A stretch of DNA of 64,000 bases from Treponema bryantii (GCF_036492245.1 NZ_AP025286.1:372001-436000), one strand, 5' to 3'. Positions 8,689-17,291 are shown, counted from the stretch's first letter. The notes: generated by a model not told the origin, from the letters alone. Program-made: numbers and translations.

Positions 8689-10451
8689 TAAGTCTTAGGC
8701 ACGAAATTTCTCTTTACTTTCTGAGAAGTTGTCATTTCAAGAGGTTCTTTTAGCAGTGTTACTTTAGAAATCTGAGAGTAAGCCTGGAAGTTTTTGTTTA
8801 CTTTGGCTACTATTTTCTGAACTGCTTCAAGCACCTCATCCTGAACAAACTCATTATTACGTTCAAATCCTAGTGATTTATACAGATCATCACTAGGATA
8901 AATAAGTGCTTCAATCTCTTCAGAAGTCTTTTCATCATCTGCATAATAACCGCGAACTGTTATCTGCTGAATTTCATCATACAACTGGAATGCATCTTCA
9001 ATTTCTTCAGGATAAACGTTCTTACCACCGCTTGTTACAATAAGATTCTTGGCACGACCGCAAAGTTTAATAAAGCCTTCGCTGTCGATGCTTCCAAGAT
9101 CTCCTGTTTTAAGGAATCCATCTTCAGTAAACATAGCCTTGGTTTCTTCAGGCATATTATAGTAGCCCTGCATAACCATAGGTCCTTTAACTGCAATTTC
9201 ACCAACTTCTTCAACACCCTTCTTGGTAATCACTTTTTCCGGATTAAGAATTTTGATTTCCTCGTAAGGTGCAAAAGACATTCCGACACTTTCACTCTTA
9301 AAGTGTTCAACCGGGTTTAATGCAATAATTGGTGAAGTTTCTGTAAGACCGTAGCCCTGGATAAAATCAATACCCATAGCGTTGTACTGACGGCAGACAC
9401 TTGCAGCAAGAGGGCCGCCTCCCGAAATTGCAACACGGATTGTATAAATACTTGCCTGTTCAAGGACTGTTTTAAAAAGCCGTTTTCCAGGATTTACATG
9501 GAAAATCTTTTTAATCATATAAGAAAGCCAGCTCACAAAAGCGAGGAACCCTGCAACAACAGGTCCTTTTGATTTAATGCCTCTTTTGATTCCCGAAAGC
9601 AGCTTATTATATAGAAGAGGAACACCAAGCATGACAGTGATTTTTCCTTCTTTCAGTTCTTTGAGCAGCTTAGAAACAGCCATACTCTTTCCGAATACAA
9701 TTGAAGCACCGGTCTGCAGCGGGTTTATAAAGGCTGCCTGCATTGTATATGCATGATGAATTGGAAGAAGTGCGTAGAAAACATCTGTGTTATAGTGATT
9801 AAAGTTCCTCTGTGCAATAAAGCCATCAGAAATAAGATTCCTGTGAGAAAGCATTACGCCTTTTGGCTTTCCTGTTGTTCCAGAGGTGAACAAAATGGCT
9901 GCAGTATCATATTCGGTAGCAGGTTCATTTGGTTCAGGTTTAGCTTTTGCCTTCAGATTATAGACATATCGTTCGCCGGCTTCCGGATTCAGCGAATATA
10001 TCTTAACCCCGGGACAATTGTTTTTGTAGTAAAAAGCTTTATCGTCGTCACAGAAAACAAATTCAGGCTTTGCTGTGTTTACGATATTTACTACTTCTGG
10101 TTCGTGTAGTCCGTTATCAACAGGAACAACAATACCACTTGCAAAAAGAGCAGCAAGGTAAGCTGTCGCCCATTCGGGAGAATTCTTTCCCATAACGGCA
10201 ACCCGGTCTCCTTTTTTAAGACCGTTTTCAATTAACCAGTCGGCAAGTGCAGTCACATTCGCAAGAACTTCGTTGTAGGTTTGAGTGCGCTTAGAATCTC
10301 CTGGTCCATCAAAGGCTGTAAAGCACGGACGTTCTCCGTTTCTTTTAGCCTGAATGCGAAGGAGTTCAGGGAATGTAGGCCATTCACCTTTGAACTCTGA
10401 GCCCCTAAAATCATCAAGGTACTTCCATGGAATATTATTTATTTCTGCCAT
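8685..10451 (-). CDS. Long-chain acyl-CoA (or acyl-ACP) synthetase, AMP-binding family
   Basis: The 588-residue protein has the adenylate-forming signature ILFTSGTTGKPKGVMLSHRN, the motif QGYGLTETSP, and the hinge KTGDLGSIDSEGFIKLCGR. It would activate fatty acids through an acyl-adenylate; whether the acceptor is CoA or ACP cannot be told. I use the ATG at 10449-10451 (MAEINNIP) because it follows a TTGCAA/TAAAAT promoter by 7 nt. The alternative in-frame ATG at 10487 lies within the -35 box. Confidence 0.87.
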   Translation of the reverse strand: MAEINNIPWKYLDDFRGSEFKGEWPTFPELLRIQAKRNGERPCFTAFDGPGDSKRTQTYNEVLANVTALADWLIENGLKKGDRVAVMGKNSPEWATAYLAALFASGIVVPVDNGLHEPEVVNIVNTAKPEFVFCDDDKAFYYKNNCPGVKIYSLNPEAGERYVYNLKAKAKPEPNEPATEYDTAAILFTSGTTGKPKGVMLSHRNLISDGFIAQRNFNHYNTDVFYALLPIHHAYTMQAAFINPLQTGASIVFGKSMAVSKLLKELKEGKITVMLGVPLLYNKLLSGIKRGIKSKGPVVAGFLAFVSWLSYMIKKIFHVNPGKRLFKTVLEQASIYTIRVAISGGGPLAASVCRQYNAMGIDFIQGYGLTETSPIIALNPVEHFKSESVGMSFAPYEEIKILNPEKVITKKGVEEVGEIAVKGPMVMQGYYNMPEETKAMFTEDGFLKTGDLGSIDSEGFIKLCGRAKNLIVTSGGKNVYPEEIEDAFQLYDEIQQITVRGYYADDEKTSEEIEALIYPSDDLYKSLGFERNNEFVQDEVLEAVQKIVAKVNKNFQAYSQISKVTLLKEPLEMTTSQKVKRNFVPKTY

Positions 10452-10458
10452 ATGATAT

Positions 10459-10487
10459 ATTTTAAGTCTGAAACTTAATTTTTGCAA
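10459..10487 (-). promoter_or_regulatory. Promoter of the acyl-CoA synthetase gene, predicted leaderless
   Basis: TTGCAA (10482-10487) and TAAAAT (10459-10464) are 17 nt apart on the minus strand. The ATG at 10451 is 7 nt past the -10 box and no Shine-Dalgarno is present. Confidence 0.75.
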
Positions 10488-10508
10488 AAAAATATCGACA
10501 ATATAAAT

Positions 10509-11681
10509 ATGATGATTATAGATAAGGCTAAGGCTTTTTTAACTGAAAAAAGTGCCCGAGCGGCTGCTAAAAAAACACTTTCTCTTATGCTTCTTGTTTT
10601 CTGCATGTGTTGTATAAAACTTTGCGCAGAAGATACAAGTCCTGCTGAAGCACAGGTTATGCGTGAACAGTTTGTTACTGAAGCAAAAAAGCATGTCGGA
10701 GCACCTTATGTACTTGGTGCAATCGGCCCGGATAAATTTGACTGTTCTGGTCTTGTTTATTATACCGCTCGTGAATCAATCAAAAAGCAGCTTCCTCGTA
10801 CTGCAAAGGCTCTTTATAACTATTGCCGTATTGTTCCAGATAAGGATAAGGAAGTTGGTGATCTTCTTTTTTTCAAAACAAATAATACTGCACCAATCAC
10901 ACATGTTGGCATTTATATAGGAAATAATCAGTTTATTTCTGCTATAAGTGATGGCCCTAATACCGGCGTTATTATTTCATCTCTTAAACAGGATTACTGG
11001 AAGCCGAAATATGTTGCCTGCGGACAATTTTTGCCTTCAGGTAAGCGAAAGGCAAATTCAGATTCTAATGAAACGGATTTTGAAGAAGAAGATTTTGTTG
11101 ATGAAAAGAAATCTTCTGGAAACTCTGGCAGTAATATAAGCTTTAAAGGCAGCAGTTATTATAATCCAAAGGCAGAAGGTCTTGATGTCCTTGTAGCAGA
11201 TGCCTCTCTTTTCTGTGACTGGTCTTTGATATCTCCTAATTCCTTTATGTTCCAGTGGCGTGGTATTGATTTACATACAAACGTGCGTTACACAAAATGG
11301 CCTCTGGAGCCAGGATTTGGTCTCGGTTTCAGATTTAATTATGGAATGGGTGTTTTCCAGATTCCGCTTATGTTCTCTGCAACTGTAAATGATTATTTCA
11401 GATTCTATGCGGGCCCGGTAATTACTTTTGGAAATGCACGAATGATGGTAACTGGAGAAGACGTAAAGGCTTCTGTATTCCCGGGAATTATAGGAGTATC
11501 ACTTTCAACTCCGTCTATCGCAATTGGAAAGGCAAAAGCTCAACTTGTTCAGGATATAAGTTATACTGTTTTCAACAGACCTGATAATTCTGCGCTTTCC
11601 TTTACAAATTCTATATCTTCCGGTCTTGTATTTTTTACAGGTGTCAGGGTAACTTTGGGTATTGGAAGTTTGTTTAAATAG
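10509..11681 (+). CDS. Secreted NlpC/P60 peptidase fused to a beta-barrel-like C-terminal domain
   Basis: The protein has about 390 residues. A signal segment (TLSLMLLVFCMCCIKLCAED) leads into an NlpC/P60 domain with catalytic FDCSGLVYYT and the histidine motif THVGIYIGNNQF, so it probably cleaves peptidoglycan stem peptides. After an acidic linker (about 180-215) the last ~170 residues alternate in beta-strand fashion with many aromatic and glycine residues (FGLGFRFNYGMGVFQIPLMF) and end FTGVRVTLGIGSLFK, like an outer-membrane barrel or porin-type domain. The start could be either of two consecutive ATGs. The next lipoprotein gene begins 1 nt after the stop. Confidence 0.7.
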   Translation: MMIIDKAKAFLTEKSARAAAKKTLSLMLLVFCMCCIKLCAEDTSPAEAQVMREQFVTEAKKHVGAPYVLGAIGPDKFDCSGLVYYTARESIKKQLPRTAKALYNYCRIVPDKDKEVGDLLFFKTNNTAPITHVGIYIGNNQFISAISDGPNTGVIISSLKQDYWKPKYVACGQFLPSGKRKANSDSNETDFEEEDFVDEKKSSGNSGSNISFKGSSYYNPKAEGLDVLVADASLFCDWSLISPNSFMFQWRGIDLHTNVRYTKWPLEPGFGLGFRFNYGMGVFQIPLMFSATVNDYFRFYAGPVITFGNARMMVTGEDVKASVFPGIIGVSLSTPSIAIGKAKAQLVQDISYTVFNRPDNSALSFTNSISSGLVFFTGVRVTLGIGSLFK

Positions 11682-11682
11682 T

Positions 11683-12327
11683 ATGAATAAAGCAATATGC
11701 TCATTTTTTATTTTGATTTTTGCAGCTCTTTTTATGTCCTGTCAGACAGAAATAACTCTTACTCTGCGGCAGGATGATTCTGTTGATATCCGTTTTGAAG
11801 GTGAATCTGGAGAGGCTTTTGCAAAACTGATTAATTCTGCAGCAGGTTTGGGAGCAGAAGATTCTTCTGTTTCCACAAGTGACCTTTTGATAGATTCACA
11901 ATCTGTTTCTTATGAACTTGCTAAAGCTGGTTTTTCAGATATCGTAATAAATCAGAAAAAGGGTGGTGCTGTTTCAATCTCTATGTGTGATAAAAAACAG
12001 ACCTCTTATGTCTTTTCATCAAAAATCATAAAGGCTGAAAAAGGAAAGCTGATAACAGCAATTACCCGAAAAAGTCTGGAAGATTTCTATAAGGCTTCGG
12101 ATGAACAGACTCGAATGATTTTAGATCTTTTCCTGGCTCCTGTTTTTAATGATGAAGAAATGTCAGAAGATGAATATCTTGAAATGGTTGGAGCATTTTA
12201 CGGAGAAGGAACTGCAACGGAAGTCAGTCAGAGTTTTGTAAAAATCAATCTGATATCTAAAGATGGAAGTAAAGAAACCTTGAATCTTCCGCTTACACAG
12301 CTTTTTTGCGGAAATTTCAACTACTAG
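11683..12327 (+). CDS. Putative lipoprotein
   Basis: The 214-residue protein has a signal peptide ending in a lipobox-like LFMSC, so it is probably lipidated at Cys 19. The ATG at 11683 is chosen because it sits 1 nt after the preceding stop and starts the signal peptide; the in-frame ATG 21 nt earlier is inside the upstream gene. The mature part is rich in Ser, Glu and Lys with no recognised domain. It is probably coexpressed with the NlpC/P60-barrel gene, and both products would reach the envelope. Confidence 0.65.
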   Translation: MNKAICSFFILIFAALFMSCQTEITLTLRQDDSVDIRFEGESGEAFAKLINSAAGLGAEDSSVSTSDLLIDSQSVSYELAKAGFSDIVINQKKGGAVSISMCDKKQTSYVFSSKIIKAEKGKLITAITRKSLEDFYKASDEQTRMILDLFLAPVFNDEEMSEDEYLEMVGAFYGEGTATEVSQSFVKINLISKDGSKETLNLPLTQLFCGNFNY

Positions 12328-12364
12328 CATAGACTTTTATTCAATTATTTTTTCTGAATATATG

Positions 12365-12370
12365 TATAAC
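12365..12370 (+). promoter_or_regulatory. -10 box of the GH9 gene
   Basis: TATAAC ends 8 nt before the ATG at 12379. No clear -35 box or Shine-Dalgarno is visible, so the mRNA may be leaderless. Confidence 0.45.
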
Positions 12371-12378
12371 ATTATGTT

Positions 12379-13941
12379 ATGAAAGAGTCAGAAATTTTTA
12401 TCAATCAACTTGGTTATCGCATACTTGATAACAAAAACGTTTTCGTAAGTAAAACTGCAAAGGGTGAAGCAGAACAGTTTTCTGTTTGTGAAAAAGCGGG
12501 TGGAAAAGTAGTTCTGACTGGTCCTCTTATTGCAGCTCCGGACGATGAGGAATCGGGCGGTGGATATTTTACCGGCGATTTTTCTGCGGTTCAGACACCA
12601 GGTGAATATTATATCCAGATTGGCGAAGAAAAAAGCTTTCCTTTCACTCTTTCAAATAACGTTTATGATGAATTAACTCTTTCTACCTTAAAATATTTTA
12701 CTGATTCACGCTGCGGGCAGGGAATCTGCCATACAGGAATTGCTGAAGTTTATGGAACTGGAGAACAGAAAAACGTTCAGGGGGGCTGGCATGATGCCGG
12801 TGACTATGGACGTTATGTTGTTGCCGGGTCAAAAGCCGTAATGGATTTATTGCTCGGCTATAAGAAATGCCCTCAGAAATTTTCAGGCTTTGATCTTCTT
12901 GGTGAAGTTCGTTTTGAACTTGAATGGATGCTTCAGATGCAGAGGGAAGATGGCGCGGTTTATCATAAGATTTCCTGCTATCATTTCTGTCCTTTTATAA
13001 TGCCTCAGGAAGAAAAAGATCAGCTTGTACTGGCTCCTGTTTCTACTGCAGCTACAGCTGATTTTGCAGGCTGTCTTGCTTATGCGAGTGGTTTTTATAA
13101 GGAAAGTGATCCAAAATTTTCAGCTCAGCTTCTGCAGGCTGCAATCAAAGCTCAGAATTATCTTTTTTCACATGATGATGAATTTTATATCAATCCTCCG
13201 GAAATAACTACGGGCGGTTATGGTGACCATGATGTCCGCGATGAACGTTATTTTGCCCTTTGTTCTCTCTTTGCAGCTACAGGAGAGAAAAATTATCTTT
13301 CTCAAGCGCTGAAATATCGTGAAGACAAGAAGAAAGATAAACCTGATCCAAAGCATCCCTGGAACTGTGGCTGGCAGGAAGGTTTTGGATGGCCTTTTGT
13401 TTCGGGCTATGGTACAGAGCTTCTTTTGGAAAATGAAGATAAGCTGGATGCAGACCTTATTTCAGAGATTCACAGTGGAATAATTTCGCAGGCAGAAAAA
13501 TATCTTGAAACCTGTGATGCATCGGCTTTTAAATACTGTTCAAAATTTGTTTTCTGGGGCAGTAATGGTGCAATCTGTGATCTTGCGCATATAATGCTCA
13601 TGGCTTTTGATTTAACAGGTAGAAAAGAATTCATAAAAGCTGCAAAGGCTCAGATAGACTTTATTCTTGGCTGCAATCCTTTGAATTACTGCTATGTTAC
13701 AGGTGCTGGAACAAAATCTGTTGTACATCCTCATCACAGACCAAGTGGTGCAAGTAAAAAGGTTTATCCGGGAATGCTTGCAGGCGGGCCATGTGGTGCT
13801 CTTCTTGATGCTTATGCAAAAGAACATCTTGCAGGGCAACCGGCTCTTAAGTGCTATGCCGATGCAGAACCAAGTTATAGTACTAACGAAGTTGCAATTT
13901 ACTGGAATTCTGCTTTTGTTTATACACTTGTAAGAGTATAA
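12379..13941 (+). CDS. Glycoside hydrolase family 9 (cellulase-type), no signal peptide
   Basis: The 520-residue protein starts with an Ig-like CelD N-terminal domain (INQLGYRILDNKNVFVS) of about 85 residues. The (alpha/alpha)6 GH9 domain follows: GGWHDAGDYGRYVV with the catalytic aspartates, GCNPLNYCYVTGAG, HPHHRPSG, and YSTNEVAIYWNSAFVY with the proton-donor Glu. No export signal is present, so it probably acts in the cytoplasm on imported cello-oligosaccharides rather than on cellulose. It is monocistronic between a lipoprotein gene and glmS. Confidence 0.88.
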   Translation: MKESEIFINQLGYRILDNKNVFVSKTAKGEAEQFSVCEKAGGKVVLTGPLIAAPDDEESGGGYFTGDFSAVQTPGEYYIQIGEEKSFPFTLSNNVYDELTLSTLKYFTDSRCGQGICHTGIAEVYGTGEQKNVQGGWHDAGDYGRYVVAGSKAVMDLLLGYKKCPQKFSGFDLLGEVRFELEWMLQMQREDGAVYHKISCYHFCPFIMPQEEKDQLVLAPVSTAATADFAGCLAYASGFYKESDPKFSAQLLQAAIKAQNYLFSHDDEFYINPPEITTGGYGDHDVRDERYFALCSLFAATGEKNYLSQALKYREDKKKDKPDPKHPWNCGWQEGFGWPFVSGYGTELLLENEDKLDADLISEIHSGIISQAEKYLETCDASAFKYCSKFVFWGSNGAICDLAHIMLMAFDLTGRKEFIKAAKAQIDFILGCNPLNYCYVTGAGTKSVVHPHHRPSGASKKVYPGMLAGGPCGALLDAYAKEHLAGQPALKCYADAEPSYSTNEVAIYWNSAFVYTLVRV

Positions 13942-13982
13942 CAGTCTAAATTCACGGACAGAAAAACGCCTCTCCCCACTGA

Positions 13983-14011
13983 TTGCGAAAAGCAAGGGTT
14001 TCTTGTAGAAT
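13983..14011 (+). promoter_or_regulatory. Promoter of glmS
   Basis: TTGCGA (13983-13988) and TAGAAT (14006-14011) are 17 nt apart. Unlike many genes here, glmS then has a real leader with an AGGAG Shine-Dalgarno at 14029-14033. I see no glmS ribozyme core in the 28-nt leader. Confidence 0.65.
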
Positions 14012-14039
14012 AATCCTATTAAAATCTCAGGAGATTATT

Positions 14040-15956
14040 ATGTGCGGCATTGTCGGCTATGTTGGAAATAAAAATGCGACACCAGTTTTGATTAAGGCTT
14101 TAAAGAAGCTCGAATATCGTGGTTATGATTCAGCTGGTGTTGCTATATATACAGGGGAAGAAATTCTTGTTCAGAAGGCAAAAGGAAAACTCTTAAATCT
14201 TGCTGAAAAAATTACAGGTGAGATTATTCCTGATCAGGTAAAAAAGCAGGATTTTTCTGATACTGAAATGGCTTTATATGATAAGACCGGTGACTTCATT
14301 AAGGGATGCATGGGAATCGGTCATACCCGCTGGGCTACTCATGGTGAGCCAAGTGACTTGAACAGCCATCCACATACAAATATGGACGGCTCAATTTCTA
14401 TTGTTCATAACGGTATTATTGAAAACTATGCAGATTTGAAGGCAAAACTTCAGGCTCAGGGTATTGTTTTTAAATCTCAAACAGATACAGAAGTTGTTGT
14501 ACACCTACTTGATCAGAAGTATAAGGCAAGTGGTGATATTTTTAAGGCTGTAATTGAAACCCTTCATGTTCTTGAAGGATCTTATGCTATTGGAGTTATC
14601 TGTAAGGATTATCCAGACAGAATTATTGCTGCCCGTAAAGAGAGCCCTCTTGTCGTTGGAATTGGAAAAGGCGAAAACTTCATTGCTTCTGATGTTCCAG
14701 CCCTTCTGGAGCATACCCGTGATGTTTACTATCTTGGGGAACGCGAGCTCGCAGTTCTTTATACAGATCATGTTGATTTGTTCAATTTTGATGGTGAAAA
14801 AATCATTAAGCAGCCTAGCCATGTTGAATGGGATATGGATGCAGCAACAAAGGGCGGTTATGAACACTTTATGATTAAAGAGATTCATGAACAGCCTAAA
14901 GGTCTTACAGATACAATGCGTCCTCGTATTGTAAAAGATGCAAGTGGTAAGCCTGTTGATGTTTATTTTGAAGAAAACAAGATGGATGAAGCCTGGAAAA
15001 AGGCCAGCCGTGTAGTAATTACTGCATGTGGAACTGCATATCATGCCGGCGTTGTTGCAAAATATGCTTTTGAAAAGATTGCCCGTATGAAGGTAGATGT
15101 TGATGTAGCATCTGAGTTCCGTTATCGTGATCCAATTCTTGATCCAAGTGATATTTTTATGGTTATTTCTCAGTCTGGAGAAACTGCAGATACTTTAAGT
15201 GCTCTCCGTCTTGCTAAAGAGCAGGGACTTAAGGTTGTTGCAATCACTAATTGTGTTGGTTCAACAGTCAGCCGTGAAGCAGATGATGTAATTTATACTC
15301 TTGCAGGTCCAGAAATTGCAGTTGCTTCAACAAAGGCTTATACAACTCAACTGCTTTGTTTATTCCTGCTTGCTGTTAAGGCTGGAAAACTTCGCGGAAC
15401 TTTATCTGATGAAGAGGCTACAAAGCTTTTGTGTGAACTTGAAAGTATTCCTTCTAAGATTCAGGAAATTCTTGATGGAAAAGATGTAATACAGAAGTTT
15501 GCTTCACAGCAGTTTAATAAAGACAAGATTTTCTATATCGGCCGTCAGTTTGACAGCGCAACATCCCTTGAAAGTGCATTAAAACTTAAGGAAGTTTCAT
15601 ATATGCATTCTGAAGCATTTGCAGCCGGAGAACTTAAGCACGGTCCTATAGCTCTTATTGATCCTTCAACTCTGGTTGTTGCAATTGCCAGCGAGCCTAA
15701 GCTTTATGACAAAATCGGTTCAAACATGGTTGAAGTAAAGAGCCGAGGCGCAACTGTAATGGTAATTACCCAGGATTCTGGTGATGCATTCGAAGGAAAG
15801 GCTGATTTAGTATGTAAAATACCGGAGTGTTCTTCAACACTTGCTTCGCTGCTTACCGTAATCCCAGCCCAGCTGTTCGCTTATTACTGTGCAATCATGC
15901 GCGGCTACAACCCGGACAAACCAAGAAACCTCGCAAAGAGCGTTACAGTAGAGTAA
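14040..15956 (+). CDS. glmS: Glutamine-fructose-6-phosphate aminotransferase (isomerizing)
   Basis: The 638-residue protein starts MCGIVGYVG, leaving Cys2 as the glutaminase nucleophile after Met removal. The ATG at 14040 with AGGAG 6 nt upstream is therefore the start, not the earlier in-frame ATG at 13983. The N-terminal Ntn glutaminase domain (GHTRWATHGEP, HNGIIENY) is followed by two SIS isomerase domains (CGTAYHAG, SQSGETADT) and the C-terminal KSVTVE. It makes glucosamine-6-phosphate, the entry to peptidoglycan precursor synthesis. A segment near residues 70-90 is longer than in E. coli GlmS (609 residues). Confidence 0.95.
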   Translation: MCGIVGYVGNKNATPVLIKALKKLEYRGYDSAGVAIYTGEEILVQKAKGKLLNLAEKITGEIIPDQVKKQDFSDTEMALYDKTGDFIKGCMGIGHTRWATHGEPSDLNSHPHTNMDGSISIVHNGIIENYADLKAKLQAQGIVFKSQTDTEVVVHLLDQKYKASGDIFKAVIETLHVLEGSYAIGVICKDYPDRIIAARKESPLVVGIGKGENFIASDVPALLEHTRDVYYLGERELAVLYTDHVDLFNFDGEKIIKQPSHVEWDMDAATKGGYEHFMIKEIHEQPKGLTDTMRPRIVKDASGKPVDVYFEENKMDEAWKKASRVVITACGTAYHAGVVAKYAFEKIARMKVDVDVASEFRYRDPILDPSDIFMVISQSGETADTLSALRLAKEQGLKVVAITNCVGSTVSREADDVIYTLAGPEIAVASTKAYTTQLLCLFLLAVKAGKLRGTLSDEEATKLLCELESIPSKIQEILDGKDVIQKFASQQFNKDKIFYIGRQFDSATSLESALKLKEVSYMHSEAFAAGELKHGPIALIDPSTLVVAIASEPKLYDKIGSNMVEVKSRGATVMVITQDSGDAFEGKADLVCKIPECSSTLASLLTVIPAQLFAYYCAIMRGYNPDKPRNLAKSVTVE

Positions 15957-15960
15957 GTTA

Positions 15961-15992
15961 AAAAAAATCCAGTCAAAAGGCTGGATTTTTTT
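15961..15992 (+). terminator. Rho-independent terminator of glmS
   Basis: The stem AAAAAATCCAG with its complement CTGGATTTTTTT forms a hairpin with an 8-nt loop, immediately after the glmS stop and ending in a T run. Confidence 0.85.
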
Positions 15993-16007
15993 GTATACAA
16001 CCGAAAC

Positions 16008-16029
16008 CTGGGCCATCTTAGACTTGAAC
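16008..16029 (-). repeat. tRNA 3'-end-like repeat, copy 1
   Basis: Read on the minus strand this 22-nt sequence (GTTCAAGTC, TAAG, ATGGCCCAG) looks like the T-loop and acceptor 3' strand of a tRNA. It is identical to 16176-16197. The ATGGCCC end matches the acceptor strand of the intact tRNA at 17015-17087, so it may be a relic attachment site. Confidence 0.6.
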
Positions 16030-16046
16030 TCGCTCAAATAGCAAAG

Positions 16047-16076
16047 CCGTTAAAAAACGAGCTGCGACAGCGGGTC
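16047..16076 (+). repeat. Dispersed 30-nt repeat, copy 1
   Basis: This segment matches 27 of 30 bases of the reverse complement of 48074-48103. The shared core is CCGTTAAAAAACGAGCTG. Similarity continues weakly for about another dozen bases (GGTCGTTTTAGG here, GGTCATTTTAAG there). Confidence 0.6.
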
Positions 16077-16175
16077 GTTTTAGGCTTTTCTTCAAAAATG
16101 CGCACAAACAAGCTATGCTTGTTTGTTTTAGAGAAATAAAAAAAGATTCCGCGAAAACGGAATCTTATATAAGAA

Positions 16176-16197
16176 CTGGGCCATCTTAGACTTGAAC
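16176..16197 (-). repeat. tRNA 3'-end-like repeat, copy 2
   Basis: An exact copy of the 22-nt sequence at 16008-16029, lying 168 nt downstream of it. Confidence 0.6.
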
Positions 16198-16359
16198 CAA
16201 ATCTATATAATTTACAACGAATATCTAATGCTTTTAGTGTATATTAGACTGATTTTACGGCTTTATCAACACTATTTAGCGTGATTTGAAGGCTTTATTT
16301 CTTACTTAACATTTGCAAAATTAAATCACTTTACATTTTGCTTAACATTTTTTACGATA

Positions 16360-16698
16360 TTACAGACCAAGAATAAGTCTTATACCGTCTTCTATTTCTG
16401 TCATATCATATTGAGAAATTGTACCAACTTTTTCTGTCAATCGAGACTTGTCTATAGCACCAGTTTGAGAAACAACAGCCACAGAATCCTTAGAAAGTGA
16501 ACTGGAAGATTTCTCTATATATACATTCGCAGGTGCATCAGCAAGCATAAGATTTGTTGTGAGAGGAACAACAATTACAGTTCGGAGTTCTTTAATGTTA
16601 AATTCGTTTGTTTGAACAATAACTACAGGGCGACGAAATCCTGTTTCACTACCAAAAGGTACTCCGTAATCAGCCCAATAAATCTCACCACGAGTCAT
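16360..16698 (-). CDS. MazF/PemK-family toxin (mRNA interferase)
   Basis: The 112-residue protein has the MazF fold signature: RGEIYWADYG at the N-terminus, GFRRPVVIVQ, and VVPLTTNL with the conserved Thr. MazF toxins cut mRNA at short motifs and stop growth unless neutralised. Its start overlaps the antitoxin gene by 14 nt, the usual arrangement for coupled synthesis. It lies left of the tRNA/att site and so probably outside the integrated element. Confidence 0.88.
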   Translation of the reverse strand: MTRGEIYWADYGVPFGSETGFRRPVVIVQTNEFNIKELRTVIVVPLTTNLMLADAPANVYIEKSSSSLSKDSVAVVSQTGAIDKSRLTEKVGTISQYDMTEIEDGIRLILGL

Positions 16699-16921
16699 TT
16701 TTAGTCAGTTCCCTCCAGGAATCAAGTGTAGCACCACAATAAGCTGTCTGCTCATTTTCTGGAATCTTTGAATATATTGCAGCAAGTTTTTCTGATATGT
16801 CTTCTGATTTTCTTGACTTAGCTTTTGCCTCATGTAAAAGGAATTGAACAAAATGCTCTACTTGCTCATAATATTCTTGTGGTAAAGTCTTAATCTGTTT
16901 TTCCAAAACTTCGTATGGCAT
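16685..16921 (-). CDS. Antitoxin partner of MazF (DUF2281-like)
   Basis: The 78-residue acidic protein begins MPYEVLEKQIKTLPQEYYEQ, which resembles small DUF2281-type antitoxins: an N-terminal helical dimer segment and a tail that would bind the toxin (TLDSWRELTKNDSW). GGAGG sits 6 nt before the ATG. It precedes and overlaps the MazF gene. Confidence 0.75.
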   Translation of the reverse strand: MPYEVLEKQIKTLPQEYYEQVEHFVQFLLHEAKAKSRKSEDISEKLAAIYSKIPENEQTAYCGATLDSWRELTKNDSW

Positions 16922-17014
16922 TCTGAACCTCCTTATTTTGTTTGATTATAACACATTTTGTAGAAAAAGACATAAAAAAAGGATTTACAATCTTAAAATT
17001 GCAAATCCTCGTTG

Positions 17015-17087
17015 TGGGCCATGTTTGATTTGAACAAACGACCAAAGGATTATGAGTCCTCTGCTCTAACCGCTGAGCTAATAGCCC
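17015..17087 (-). tRNA. tRNA with CAT anticodon, probably tRNA-Ile2 (lysidine type); chimeric after integration
   Basis: The 73-nt cloverleaf is complete: acceptor GGGCTAT/ATGGCCC with one G-U pair, D-stem GCTC/GAGC, anticodon stem GAGGA/TCCTT with loop CTCATAA, T-stem GTTTG/CAAAC, discriminator A, and CCA not encoded. The D-arm and anticodon-arm sequence closely resembles bacterial tRNA-Ile(CAU), which is read as Ile after lysidine modification; elongator tRNA-Met is the alternative. The 5' half up to about 17071 comes from the element side of the junction and the 3' half from the chromosome (see the findings). Confidence 0.88.
17027..17087 (-). repeat. Left attachment site of the integrated element
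   Basis: It matches 38412-38472 at 57 of 61 positions with a constant offset of 21,385. The 32-nt core 17040-17071 is identical in both copies and covers the D-arm to variable-loop region of the tRNA, including the anticodon. Mismatches lie at 17036, 17039, 17072 and 17083. Confidence 0.82.
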
Positions 17088-17098
17088 AAGTGGTATAA

Positions 17099-17128
17099 AT
17101 TATATCTAAAAAAATCGGTTTTAGTCAA
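17099..17128 (-). promoter_or_regulatory. Element-borne promoter now driving the tRNA
   Basis: TTGACT (17123-17128) and TATAAT (17099-17104) are 18 nt apart on the minus strand, ending 11 nt before the tRNA 5' end. It lies on the element side of the att core. Confidence 0.75.
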
Positions 17129-17291
17129 GATGAAGGAAAAACGTGATCATAAGTATTATAAGCAAAATAAAGAGATTAGCTTAACTATATCTTTTTTGTA
17201 CTGTATGAATTCTTCATTTTTAGGTTCAACAAATAAAACCCAGTTAATTATTCCTAAAATATGGTTAAGGTAGTTCGTAAGCATCAAATGA

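Larger units (their letters stand above)
15993..16359. other. Gene-free stretch with repeats and hairpins
   Basis: No gene is supported here. It holds two copies of a 22-nt tRNA 3'-end-like repeat, a dispersed 30-nt repeat, a hairpin at 16103-16129 (ACAAACAAGC / CTTGTTTGT), and a terminator-like hairpin at 16143-16166 (AAGATTCCG / CGGAATCTT). The remainder up to the mazF stop is AT-rich and featureless. Confidence 0.6.

Noticed and set aside
14012-14039. glmS ribozyme in front of glmS
   Set aside because: The leader is only about 28 nt and holds just a Shine-Dalgarno; there is no room for the ribozyme.
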